Assembly (NCBI GenBank): GCA_002426575.1
Contig: DIRE01000027.1
Location: 9,216-20,913, forward strand
Reading direction: 5' to 3'
Length of the DNA: 11,698 nt
Source of the DNA: Clostridiaceae bacterium UBA5444
Lineage (GTDB): Bacteria; Bacillota; Clostridia; Clostridiales; Oxobacteraceae
The position numbers and the translations under genes were made by a program. Below the pieces are notes generated by a model. The model ran no database searches and was not told where the DNA came from. It saw nothing but the letters and a program-made list of their open reading frames with translations. Shown piece after piece: positions 1-7,371 of the stretch (its first letter is position 1; each line of letters starts with the position of its first letter).

Positions 1-63
1 TTCAAAAACAGAGATAGAATGCTCGTTAATTTTAATATTGCTATTAATTAAAGCCAATCTCAT
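1..63 (-). CDS. Start of an unidentified protein, cut by the left window edge
   Basis: An open frame begins with ATG at 63-61 and stays open for 21 codons to the window edge. The residues read MRLALINSNIKINEHSISVF and one more. The start is well supported: a GAGGTG ribosome binding site lies at 74-69, five bases upstream, and a consensus promoter lies just before that. I do not recognise the family from 21 residues. The opening hydrophobic beta-strand-like stretch (LALIN) would suit many alpha/beta enzymes, for example nitrilase-type hydrolases, but this is only a guess. The gene has its own promoter with a palindrome across it, so it is probably a regulated, separately transcribed unit rather than part of the tRNA or nuclease unit. 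Confidence 0.6.
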   Translation of the reverse strand, partial: MRLALINSNIKINEHSISVFE

Positions 64-68
64 TCCGA

Positions 69-74
69 CACCTC
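69..74 (-). promoter_or_regulatory. Ribosome binding site of the left-end gene
   Basis: GAGGTG read on the minus strand, five bases before the ATG at 63-61. It fixes the start of the partial gene. Confidence 0.6.
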
Positions 75-85
75 ATTTCAAAATA

Positions 86-114
86 ATTATATGGTTGACC
101 AAAGATTTAGTCAA
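86..114 (-). promoter_or_regulatory. SigA-type promoter of the left-end gene
   Basis: The -35 box TTGACT (114-109) and a perfect -10 box TATAAT (91-86) are separated by exactly 17 bases. Transcription should start near 80-79, giving a very short leader of about 16 bases before the ATG at 63. This is one of three near-consensus promoters in the window, and the only one with a palindrome lying across its -35 box and spacer. Confidence 0.85.
95..114. promoter_or_regulatory. Near-perfect palindrome over the promoter, probable operator
   Basis: The minus strand reads TTGACTAAATCTTTGGTCAA: two 9-bp arms around a 2-bp centre with a single mismatched pair. It covers the whole -35 box and most of the spacer, so a bound protein would block RNA polymerase. 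The size and symmetry suit a dimeric winged-helix repressor of the MarR type. Which protein binds, and whether the site is functional, is inference. The gene for such a regulator is not visible here. Confidence 0.55.
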
Positions 115-194
115 GTATTCATTTGCAAAATTGGCAAACATGTCACATCTCTCCAGAACCCCATATTGGAAGGATATCACTCATACCACAACGC

Positions 195-228
195 ATAAAT
201 GCAGCATCCACTTGGGTGCTGCATTTAT
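195..228. terminator. Strong 15-bp hairpin, possible terminator
   Basis: The arms at 195-209 and 214-228 pair over 15 bp (one G-U) with a 4-base loop; the core is GCAGCATCC/GGGTGCTGC flanked by ATAAAT/ATTTAT. The symmetric AT flanks give a short A/T tract on either strand, but neither side has a true run of T. It lies downstream of the tRNA terminator on the minus strand and could serve as a backup terminator, a bidirectional terminator for a plus-strand gene left of the window, or an RNA stabiliser. Confidence 0.5.
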
Positions 229-246
229 CAAATACTATTCTACATG

Positions 247-294
247 AAAAAAAGCTACATCTTTATTGGTTTATTACCAACAAAAATGTAGCTT
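247..294 (-). terminator. Intrinsic terminator of the tRNA-Leu gene
   Basis: On the minus strand the stem AAGCTACAT (294-286) pairs with ATGTAGCTT (260-252), with further internal pairing (TTGGT with ACCAA), followed by a run of seven U (253-247). It begins seven bases after the encoded CCA end of the tRNA. This is a classical Rho-independent terminator ending a single-tRNA transcript. Confidence 0.85.
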
Positions 295-300
295 ATAATT

Positions 301-385
301 TGGTGCGGGTGATGGGACTTGAACCCATACGCCATTCGACATACGCCCCTCAAACGTACCTGTCTGCCAATTCCAGCACACCCGC
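301..385 (-). tRNA. tRNA-Leu, anticodon GAG
   Basis: An 85-base tRNA with an encoded 3' CCA. The acceptor stem GCGGGTG/CACCCGC is perfect. The D stem is CTG/CAG with GG in the loop. The anticodon stem TACGT/GCGTA encloses loop TTGAGGG, giving anticodon GAG at 351-349. The long variable arm (about 13 bases, GTC/GGC stem) is the class II feature expected of leucine tRNA. The T arm ATGGG-TTCAAGT-CCCAT is canonical. G34 would read CUC and CUU codons. It is a single tRNA gene with its own promoter and terminator. Confidence 0.95.
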
Positions 386-410
386 ATATATTGTAGCCCT
401 GCATTTTTAA

Positions 411-439
411 ATTATACTATTTTAATCATAAGTAGTCAA
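411..439 (-). promoter_or_regulatory. Promoter of tRNA-Leu
   Basis: TTGACT (439-434), a 17-base spacer and TATAAT (416-411) make a near-consensus SigA promoter. The predicted start is near 404, leaving a short 5' leader of about 19 bases for RNase P to remove before the mature 5' end at 385. It lies in the 103-bp gap after the yhaN-like gene. Confidence 0.85.
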
Positions 440-488
440 TATATATTGAAAACTTTTTAGGTTCAGGGCTACCCCCTAGCTTTATGCT

Positions 489-3206
489 TTACAGATTTAT
501 TATCTGGGGATTTAGCTTTTGGATATTAGATATCTCATCTACAATATACTTGTGGCACGTAAATATAAAAACTTGCCTTTTTTCTTTTATTTCTCCTAGT
601 ATTTTATAAAGATTATTTAATCTAAACCCATCCCAATTTACTAGTGCTTCATCAAGAAATATTGGCAGTTTCTCTTTGTCCTCATCGAGATGGTCTATTA
701 ATGCAAGGCGGAGGGATAGGTATACCTGCTCTTTAGTTCCTTTGCTTAATGCCTTATTCATATCTATTGGGTAATTACTGTTGCTTTCTTTTATATATAA
801 AGTATTCTTATACTCATCATCCATAAATAGTCTGTCATACTTTCCATCAGTAATTGAATATAAATAGCCGCTTGCCTTCTTTAGAACATCTGGCTGATGC
901 TCTTCTCTAAACTGACGGTCTGCCTCAAGTATTATATTTCTAATTAGCATAATGCGATCCCTTTTCATCTTTATATCATTTAGTTCTATTTGTATTCCTT
1001 CTATTTCTCCTCTTATATCATCAAGCCTATCCTTTTCTTGTAGATGCTCAATTTCTTTTTTTAGAGATCCTATATATTTATTTATTTCATTTAATTCTAT
1101 ATCAATCTGATCTCTCATAGTCTTTGCTCTTGCAATTTCTTCATCGCTGAAAGTCCAAGCCTCCCCTTTTTCTTCAGCTTGTCTTATTTCCTTTACTACT
1201 TTCTTATATTGTATGCTGCCTTCTCCTATTTCCTCTTTTAGGGCATCTGCTCTATTTTTTATCTTTCTCCTATCCATTAGATTATTAACTTTATCTTCTA
1301 TGTTATCTCCTTCAATCCCTTCTATTTTATTCTTAATATTCTTTTCTAAACTAACTGCTTTCTCAATTTCAGTATCAATTTTATAGGCTAAGTCGTTTAT
1401 ATTGTCTAACTTTTGCATTGCAATGCTTGCATTTTTCTGCCTTTCTTTTGCCAAATTTAAACTGCCTTCTAGCAAATCTAAATCACTAATTAAATTATTT
1501 GTACTATTTATGCCGCATAAATTAATCAATTCTGAAACTTTTTTTTCTCTATCATCAATTCTAGCATTTATAGTGTTAATCTTTGTTATACAAGCATCTT
1601 TTGTTATAATCAAATCCCTTATCCTATTAATATCAACAAGCAGACTTTCATCTGGAGATTTAATCCTATCATCAGATATGGGAACACCATTTAAAGAAAT
1701 ATTTAGCCTATCTAATACCTCATCAATATTATTTTTGGCTTTATTTATATCTCTCTTTAATTCCTTACATTCTAATGACGATGAATCTGTTTTAGATAAA
1801 ATCCATATTACAATGGGCATAGAAATACCTAATACAATTAAAGCCCAATATATGGCATTTGCCTTATTTGTAACTGATGGGGTATATATTTTGCCTAATA
1901 CACCTGAAATAATAAGTAAAAGTGACATAAGTAGTGTTGGTATTATGCCTCTTTTATTGCTTTGTTTTATATTTAATGCTTTGTATCTCATTACATCTTC
2001 TTGATACTTTTCATCCCATTTTTTATAATATTTTATTCCATCACGCAGGGTTGCTTCATCTATTGATTTTATACCTGTCTCAAGCTCTCTCCTATAACCT
2101 CCTACGATAAAGTCCCCTGCTCTATCATTTATTTGGTTTTCTAAACTCTTTATTTCAGATTCCATATCACTGCAAGACTCTATATCAGCAGATATCTGTC
2201 CATAACTTTTTAAAATACTGTTTATTTCAAGCTCGTTTTCTATAATTTTTTTATCATAAGCCGTGTAAATATTTATTTCATTTAATACGCTTTCCTTCTC
2301 TGCAGCAAAATTTTTACGCCTGTTATTTAAGCCTAAAATATTTAGTCTTAAATTCTTTAAAACTTCGAGTACATTTTCAGGTATTTGGTCAAATTCTGAT
2401 ATGTTGCCTTGCCTTTTTTCTAATTCGTGTATGGAATCTATTTTTCTTTTAATTGGTAATAGTCTTTCAATCTTATTTATATATGCTAAAACCTCAGCTT
2501 TTTTTTGAAGCTTATCAGCAAGGTTTTTATTATTTACATCAAGTTCTCTTTCTAATACATACAGCCTATCTTCATTATCTCTTGCCCCTATCAATCTTTT
2601 ATTTAGTACAGAAAGATCTGCATTTAACAATTTTGCTTTAGGAGAACCTCGTCTATCAGGACGCCAAAGGCTATTTGCGTCTATCTCAATGTCCGATACC
2701 ATATCCTTTAAGGGACGAAAAAGTGACGTATATTGACCCCCAAGTACTTGATCCTGTATCTTCTCCCAAACATATTCTTCAGGAAATTGGAGCTTGTCTA
2801 GGGTTAATGCATAAACCTCCTTAAAAATCCCCTCTGAAATATTGCCTAGAATATCTATTGGCTTATTCCCAATGCTTATACTTTTATCATCAAATGTAAT
2901 AATAGATTCTATCCTGCTAAGCAGTCTTCTAGAGATAAAAATTTCTCTGCCACGGTCATCAACCATTGTACCTCTACAAGAGGCCCTATCCATATCCCAA
3001 GGCACATAAGGGTTTGTTTCTCTTGATGCAGGGTCCCAGCCATAAAATAATGTAATAATCAAATTAAATATCGTACTCTTTCCAGACTCATTCTTTCCAT
3101 AAAATATTACTAGATTGCTATTGCTGTTGCTGCTTATATCTATATTTAGACTTTCATCGTTATTAAACTTTCCAAATCCACTAGCATTTATTTGCTTAAT
3201 CTTCAT
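489..3206 (-). CDS. yhaN: SbcC/Rad50/YhaN-like ATPase with a transmembrane hairpin
   Basis: A 905-residue SMC/Rad50-superfamily ATPase, close in layout to Bacillus YhaN. The N-terminal ATPase lobe has Walker A GKNESGKST at 37-45. The C-terminal lobe has an ABC-like signature region ALSKGTKEQVYLSLRLAL (819-836), Walker B LPIFLDEAL (847-855; D852, E853) and a switch histidine H885 (FTCHK). The Lys/Glu-rich stretch between (about 190-420 and 475-770) looks like two long coiled coils. At the apex there is no CxxC zinc hook; instead there are two hydrophobic segments, about 421-439 and 451-470, separated by a short loop. Its start overlaps the nuclease gene by ATGA, indicating translational coupling and a complex. 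The inferred role is ATP-driven control of the partner nuclease in DNA end or hairpin processing, possibly at the membrane. The ATPase family is certain; the exact orthology is less so. Confidence 0.88.
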   Translation of the reverse strand: MKIKQINASGFGKFNNDESLNIDISSNSNSNLVIFYGKNESGKSTIFNLIITLFYGWDPASRETNPYVPWDMDRASCRGTMVDDRGREIFISRRLLSRIESIITFDDKSISIGNKPIDILGNISEGIFKEVYALTLDKLQFPEEYVWEKIQDQVLGGQYTSLFRPLKDMVSDIEIDANSLWRPDRRGSPKAKLLNADLSVLNKRLIGARDNEDRLYVLERELDVNNKNLADKLQKKAEVLAYINKIERLLPIKRKIDSIHELEKRQGNISEFDQIPENVLEVLKNLRLNILGLNNRRKNFAAEKESVLNEINIYTAYDKKIIENELEINSILKSYGQISADIESCSDMESEIKSLENQINDRAGDFIVGGYRRELETGIKSIDEATLRDGIKYYKKWDEKYQEDVMRYKALNIKQSNKRGIIPTLLMSLLLIISGVLGKIYTPSVTNKANAIYWALIVLGISMPIVIWILSKTDSSSLECKELKRDINKAKNNIDEVLDRLNISLNGVPISDDRIKSPDESLLVDINRIRDLIITKDACITKINTINARIDDREKKVSELINLCGINSTNNLISDLDLLEGSLNLAKERQKNASIAMQKLDNINDLAYKIDTEIEKAVSLEKNIKNKIEGIEGDNIEDKVNNLMDRRKIKNRADALKEEIGEGSIQYKKVVKEIRQAEEKGEAWTFSDEEIARAKTMRDQIDIELNEINKYIGSLKKEIEHLQEKDRLDDIRGEIEGIQIELNDIKMKRDRIMLIRNIILEADRQFREEHQPDVLKKASGYLYSITDGKYDRLFMDDEYKNTLYIKESNSNYPIDMNKALSKGTKEQVYLSLRLALIDHLDEDKEKLPIFLDEALVNWDGFRLNNLYKILGEIKEKRQVFIFTCHKYIVDEISNIQKLNPQIINL

Positions 3207-4453
3207 GGCTTGTCCCCCCCTAAGAGGTAGGTAGCTATATCCATATCTGCTCCTTTAAGTAAACTCCTAAGATATATAACAGTTTCTTCATCGTCTTTTC
3301 CACTTATTCCAGCTAGATTTTCTGGTTTTAATTTAAGCAATAATTCATCATCTTCTTTAATATCATCAAATATTTCAAGTGCTTTACTTAAGACATGAGG
3401 CTGATTTTTATATTTATCTATTTCTATAGACATTTTTAAATCATCTACTGATACCTCTACATAAAATATACCAAAGTATGCCTTTATATCATCCTCTAAT
3501 TCAGTAATGTTCTCTATATCATCAAACTCAAATCTAAGCGGGCATTGCCCTTTTAAACTTACTTTTATTAATAGCTCCCCGTCAAATTCATATTTTAAAA
3601 TTTCTTGTTCTATTTTTTCAAAGATACGTTTTTTAAGTTCCTCATAATTTGTCACATTAGATATATTATCTACAATTATCTCTTCCCATCTTATATGTGA
3701 TAGTTCATTAAAGCTATACGTCACTTCTCCCGCATCATTTATACGAACTAAATAACCGCCTTTAGCTCCCGTCTCCTTTGAATTTCTACCCATTATATTA
3801 CCAGAATACATAATTGGTTTATTCTTTTGCAGCTCCTGCCTTTTATGAATATGACCAAGAGCCCAATATGTATAATCTTTTACTTCGAGATCTTTAATGA
3901 GACATGGTGCATATCTTTCATGGTCGCAAATGGTATTTGTATCTAATACAAGACAATGAAGCAGTCCTATATGAGGAACATTTAACTTAGATTTAGGAAA
4001 ATCCTCTGCAATATTTCTGCTTTCATTTTTACTTTTGTGAGCTGCACCTAAAACCACAGCCTTTATATTGCCATTGTCATCATATACATTAACAGCCTCC
4101 ACATTTGATTGATTAAATATATATACATTTTTAGGCCAAGGAATTTTGCTTATTCTATGGCTATGGCCATATGGATCATGATTCCCAGGTGCATAGAATA
4201 CATTTATATTTTCTTTATCAAGCTGTTTAAATACATCTAATATAAACTTTTCCGTAGAAAAGCTTAATGTATCGTTATCAAAAAAGTCTCCTGCAATCAA
4301 AAGTGCGTCCACTCTTTCTGATATTGCAAGATCAATTGCCGCTTTAAAAGACTCCCTAAGTGAGTTTCTTAAAAACCTTCTTAGGTTTTCATCCCTGCTC
4401 TTAAAAGGTGTGTCAAGATGTACATCCGCTATATGAACAAATGAAAATGCCAT
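3203..4453 (-). CDS. yhaO: SbcD/Mre11/YhaO-like metallophosphoesterase (DNA repair nuclease)
   Basis: A 416-residue calcineurin-like phosphoesterase of the Mre11/SbcD type. All metal-binding motifs are visible: D10 and H12 in HIADVHLD, G55-D56 in GDFFDN, G90-N-H-D93 in GNHD, H166 in GLLH, and GHIH at 200-203. These normally hold two Mn2+ ions for 3'-5' exonuclease and endonuclease activity. The length matches Bacillus YhaO (about 400 aa) and the gene order, nuclease then ATPase, is that of yhaO-yhaN. The C-terminal 170 residues are acidic and carry no motif I recognise; they would correspond to the capping and ATPase-binding part. The ATG at 4453 follows a G6 tract used as ribosome binding site. 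The stop codon overlaps the ATPase start by four bases. No convincing promoter is seen in the 76-bp gap after mgtA. Confidence 0.9.
   Translation of the reverse strand: MAFSFVHIADVHLDTPFKSRDENLRRFLRNSLRESFKAAIDLAISERVDALLIAGDFFDNDTLSFSTEKFILDVFKQLDKENINVFYAPGNHDPYGHSHRISKIPWPKNVYIFNQSNVEAVNVYDDNGNIKAVVLGAAHKSKNESRNIAEDFPKSKLNVPHIGLLHCLVLDTNTICDHERYAPCLIKDLEVKDYTYWALGHIHKRQELQKNKPIMYSGNIMGRNSKETGAKGGYLVRINDAGEVTYSFNELSHIRWEEIIVDNISNVTNYEELKKRIFEKIEQEILKYEFDGELLIKVSLKGQCPLRFEFDDIENITELEDDIKAYFGIFYVEVSVDDLKMSIEIDKYKNQPHVLSKALEIFDDIKEDDELLLKLKPENLAGISGKDDEETVIYLRSLLKGADMDIATYLLGGDKP
3214..3221 (-). promoter_or_regulatory. G7 tract: ribosome binding site of the YhaN-like gene, inside the YhaO-like gene
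   Basis: AGGGGGGG lies seven bases before the ATG at 3206. It can pair with the 16S tail with one G-U wobble in place of the usual GGAGG. It is also codons GGG GGG G of the nuclease C-terminus (LLGGDKP). A homopolymer of seven G is unusual in so AT-rich a sequence. Confidence 0.5.
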
Positions 4454-4459
4454 GTGCTA

Positions 4460-4465
4460 CCCCCC
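4460..4465 (-). promoter_or_regulatory. G6 ribosome binding site of the YhaO-like gene
   Basis: GGGGGG at 4465-4460, six bases before the ATG at 4453. Like the ATPase gene, this gene uses a pure G run rather than the GGAGGTGG used by mgtA and the 36-codon frame. Confidence 0.5.
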
Positions 4466-4475
4466 AATCACAATC

Positions 4476-4500
4476 AAAGCAAATATCTGTTTTTTGCTTT
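4476..4500. repeat. AT-rich inverted repeat between mgtA and the nuclease gene
   Basis: The arms AAAGCAAA (4476-4483) and TTTGCTTT (4493-4500) give an 8-bp stem with a 9-base loop. On the minus strand it is followed by GATTGTGATT, with no U run, and only two pairs are G-C. It is therefore a poor terminator and probably does not isolate mgtA from the genes that follow. Confidence 0.4.
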
Positions 4501-4529
4501 CTGTTTCTTATTTACATTATACATATATT

Positions 4530-7178
4530 TTATAACCATCTATTAAACTTTTTTATATAGAATCTTTTAATAACCTGTGTAAGTATAGAATAGGCTAAAA
4601 GTATTCCAATGAGCCATGGAAAATAAGCTGCAGGAAGTGGTACAAGTCCAATTGACCTCCCAAAAGCTGTAAATGGAATACATATTCCAATAGTCATTAT
4701 TAATCCTGTAAGAAGCAAAACTGGGGTTGCCGCTCTGCTTTGTATAAATGGTATCTTTTTAGTTCTTATCATATGAACAATAAGTGTCTGAGACAATAGT
4801 CCTTCTATAAACCAGCCAGACTGAAATAATGCTTGATTTGCAGGGCTATTTGCTTTAAACACAAACCACATTACAAAGTAAGTTACAATATCAAATACAG
4901 AGCTTATAGGTCCTATATACATCATAAATTTTGCTATATCGTCTGCGTTCCATTTGCGAGGTTTTACTAGAAACTCCTCATCCATTACATCCCAAGGTAT
5001 TGATATCTGAGATATATCATATAATAGATTTTGTACCACAAGTTGTATTGGAAGCATTGGTAAAAACGGAAGAAACGCACTAGCTGCCAGAACACTAAAC
5101 ATGTTCCCAAAGTTTGAACTTGCAGTCATTTTTATATACTTAATTATATTTCCAAAAACCTTACGTCCTTCAAGTACACCTTCTTCAAGCACCAATAAGC
5201 TTTTTTCCAATAGTATTATATCTGCAGATTCTTTTGCAATATCAACAGCAGTATCCACTGAAATACCTACATCAGCTTCACGAAGAGCTAGAGCATCATT
5301 TATTCCATCTCCAAGATAGCCCACAGTATGACCGTCGCTTTGAAGGACTTTTATTACTCTTGCCTTTTGGGTAGGAGATAGTTTTGCAAATATTGTTGTA
5401 TTCTCAGATGCCTCTTTTAGTTCATTATCTGGAATGTTCTCTACGTCATCGCCTGATAATATATTATCAGTAGGAATTCCAACTTCCGTGCATATTTTTT
5501 TGGTAACTGCCTCATTATCTCCTGTAAGTACTTTTACATTAACCCCATGATCTAAAAGTGCCTTTATTGCATAAGGGGCAGAATCTTTTGGAGGATCCAA
5601 AAATCCAATGTAGCCCATAAGAACCATATCTTTTTCGTCTTTTACACTAAAAGTATTTTCATCTGGTATATTATTTTTCTGAGCTACTCCAAGAACCCTC
5701 ATACCTTCATTGTTTAACTTTTTAACCATTTCCATAACTTCATGTCTTATTTCTTCAGTAAGAGGGGAAACTTCGCCCTTGTATTCAACAAAGCTGCATA
5801 TTGAAAGCATCTCTTCTATTGCACCTTTTGTAACAAGCTGTCTTTTTCCATCAGGACTTTTAAGCACTACAGACATTCTTCTTCTTGCAAAATCAAATGG
5901 AATCTCATCCACTTTATTATAAATCTTTTCAACATCTCTAAATCCTTTTTCTGCTCCATATTCTAAAACAGCAACATCCATTAAATTTCTCATGCCAGTC
6001 TGATAGTAACTATTTAGGTATGCATGTCTTAAAACCCTATCATCCTCATTTCCATGTATATCTAAGTGTTTCTCTACAACTATTTTATCTTGAGTTAATG
6101 TACCTGTTTTATCAGTACATAGTATATCCATAGCTCCAAAGTTTTGTATGGCATCAAGCCTTTTTACTACTGTTTTATGCTTCGCCATATTTATGGCACC
6201 CTTTGCAAGGTTTGTTGTAACTATCATAGGGAGCATCTCTGGAGTAAGTCCTACTGCAATAGAGATTGCAAATAGCAAGGCTTCAAGCCAATCTCCCTTT
6301 GTAAATCCATTTATAAAGAAAACTATTGGAACCATTACAAGCATAAATTTTATTAATATCCAGCTAACGCTGTTTACGCCTCTGTCAAAACTAGTTTCAG
6401 CCCTTTGGCCTACTATTGATTTTGCCATCGTTCCAAAATAGGTATCATTACCAGTGGCTACAACAACAACTGTTGCTGTTCCACTTACCACGTTTGTTCC
6501 TAAGAGGCATATATTGCCAAGGCTAGCTATGTTTTTATTTTTACTATCGCTTTTATCAAGGTCTTCGCAATATTTCTCTATGGGTTCAGATTCTCCTGTA
6601 AGTGATGATTGGCTTATAAATAAATCCTTGCAGGAGATTATACGCACATCAGCTGGAATCATATCCCCTGCAGCAATATGTACTATATCACCAGATACAA
6701 TCTCTTCCATTGATATTTCTTTTTTCCCTGTATCTTTTCTAAGTACTGCCGTTGTATTTTTTACTAAAGCCTTAAGTTCTTCAGCTGAAACAGCAGATTT
6801 ATACTCTTGAGTAAATCTAATTATTCCGCTTACCATAATCATAATTAAAATTATAATAAAAGTAGTCCAATCCCTATTTTCAGCTGGTACAATCAATACA
6901 TCAGTAAATAAAGATACTGCTGCAATAGCAATTAAAACTATTGTAAATGGGTTTATAAAAGCTTTTACTAATTGAACATACCATGGTTCTAATTTTTCAT
7001 GAGCAACTTGGTTTAATCCATGTTCCTCAATTCTATCTTCTACTTCTGAATCTGTAAGCCCCATCTCAGATGTATCATATCTTTTAAAAACTTCTTCTAT
7101 GCTCATGGAGCTTATTTTAATTAGATTATTTGTTATTCTTGATATATTTTGTGCATTTAAACTTTTCATGTTCTTCAT
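4530..7178 (-). CDS. mgtA: Magnesium-importing P-type ATPase (P3B, MgtA/MgtB)
   Basis: An integral membrane pump that brings Mg2+ into the cell at the cost of ATP. From the ATG at 7178 it has 882 residues, close to E. coli MgtA (898). In order: actuator motif TGES (194-197), membrane ion-site motif PEMLP (313-317), phosphorylated D356 in DKTGT, KGA (451-453), DPPK (528-531), TGDN (552-555) and GDGIND (623-628). The stretch near 720-745 (YDISQISIPWDVMDEEF) is typical of MgtA rather than Ca2+ or H+ pumps. The hydrophobic segments fit ten membrane passes. I chose ATG 7178 over the in-frame TTG at 7202 because GGAGGTGG (7190-7183) is seven bases before it from its GGAGG core and would lie inside a TTG-started gene. 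Expression should rise when Mg2+ is scarce, through the M-box upstream. Confidence 0.95.
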   Translation of the reverse strand: MKNMKSLNAQNISRITNNLIKISSMSIEEVFKRYDTSEMGLTDSEVEDRIEEHGLNQVAHEKLEPWYVQLVKAFINPFTIVLIAIAAVSLFTDVLIVPAENRDWTTFIIILIMIMVSGIIRFTQEYKSAVSAEELKALVKNTTAVLRKDTGKKEISMEEIVSGDIVHIAAGDMIPADVRIISCKDLFISQSSLTGESEPIEKYCEDLDKSDSKNKNIASLGNICLLGTNVVSGTATVVVVATGNDTYFGTMAKSIVGQRAETSFDRGVNSVSWILIKFMLVMVPIVFFINGFTKGDWLEALLFAISIAVGLTPEMLPMIVTTNLAKGAINMAKHKTVVKRLDAIQNFGAMDILCTDKTGTLTQDKIVVEKHLDIHGNEDDRVLRHAYLNSYYQTGMRNLMDVAVLEYGAEKGFRDVEKIYNKVDEIPFDFARRRMSVVLKSPDGKRQLVTKGAIEEMLSICSFVEYKGEVSPLTEEIRHEVMEMVKKLNNEGMRVLGVAQKNNIPDENTFSVKDEKDMVLMGYIGFLDPPKDSAPYAIKALLDHGVNVKVLTGDNEAVTKKICTEVGIPTDNILSGDDVENIPDNELKEASENTTIFAKLSPTQKARVIKVLQSDGHTVGYLGDGINDALALREADVGISVDTAVDIAKESADIILLEKSLLVLEEGVLEGRKVFGNIIKYIKMTASSNFGNMFSVLAASAFLPFLPMLPIQLVVQNLLYDISQISIPWDVMDEEFLVKPRKWNADDIAKFMMYIGPISSVFDIVTYFVMWFVFKANSPANQALFQSGWFIEGLLSQTLIVHMIRTKKIPFIQSRAATPVLLLTGLIMTIGICIPFTAFGRSIGLVPLPAAYFPWLIGILLAYSILTQVIKRFYIKKFNRWL

Positions 7179-7182
7179 ATCT

Positions 7183-7190
7183 CCACCTCC
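7183..7190 (-). promoter_or_regulatory. Ribosome binding site deciding the mgtA start
   Basis: GGAGGTGG; its GGAGG core is seven bases before ATG 7178. The same octamer with the same spacing precedes the 36-codon frame upstream (7528-7521). Confidence 0.85.
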
Positions 7191-7247
7191 AAAAGGCAAC
7201 AATAAATAAAGGTAAAATAATATGCTATTTAACCTATAAGCATTTTC

Positions 7248-7269
7248 AAAGCATACAAATATATGCCTT
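7248..7269 (-). repeat. Small hairpin in the mgtA leader
   Basis: On the minus strand AAGGCATA (7269-7262) pairs with TATGCTTT (7255-7248), 8 bp with one G-U and a 6-base loop. There is no U run after it. It lies about 60 bases before the mgtA ribosome binding site. Confidence 0.4.
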
Positions 7270-7355
7270 AATATAATCTTTGAATAGTATCCAAAATAAA
7301 TACATAAGAATTTGATAAATATGATGCAAAATTAAAGATGCGCAGTGGAAGGTAC

Positions 7356-7371
7356 ATTGGTTTAAACCAAT
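7356..7371. repeat. Perfect 16-bp palindrome ATTGGTTTAAACCAAT
   Basis: A fully symmetric 16-bp site 35 bases after the stop of the 36-codon frame. As DNA it could be a dimer-binding site; as RNA it folds to a 6-bp stem with a UUAA loop. No promoter of quality is next to it, so an RNA role such as stability or processing is as likely as an operator. Confidence 0.5.

Noticed and set aside
38..410. Two overlapping plus-strand frames of 69 and 95 codons at the left end
   Set aside because: They run through the tRNA-Leu gene, its terminator hairpin and the promoter of the left-end gene, have no ribosome binding site and resemble no protein family.
1402..2641. Plus-strand frames inside the YhaN-like gene (200 and 62 codons)
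   Set aside because: They are antisense shadows of the coiled-coil and membrane segments of a well-supported gene; their hydrophobic look comes from complementary codons.
489..3206. Zinc hook (CxxC) expected in an SbcC/Rad50 protein
   Set aside because: I read the whole protein and found no CxxC; the few cysteines are isolated and the apex is hydrophobic.
4516..4521. TATAAT as promoter of the nuclease gene
   Set aside because: No -35 box resembling TTGACA lies 16-18 bases upstream (AATAGA is found there), and such hexamers are expected by chance in AT-rich DNA.
5101..6810. Plus-strand frames of 70-118 codons inside mgtA
   Set aside because: They are antisense to conserved P-type ATPase motifs and have no ribosome binding sites.
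7179..7202. TTG start at 7202 extending MgtA by eight residues
   Set aside because: The extra codons contain the GGAGGTGG ribosome binding site of the ATG at 7178, which is the better start.
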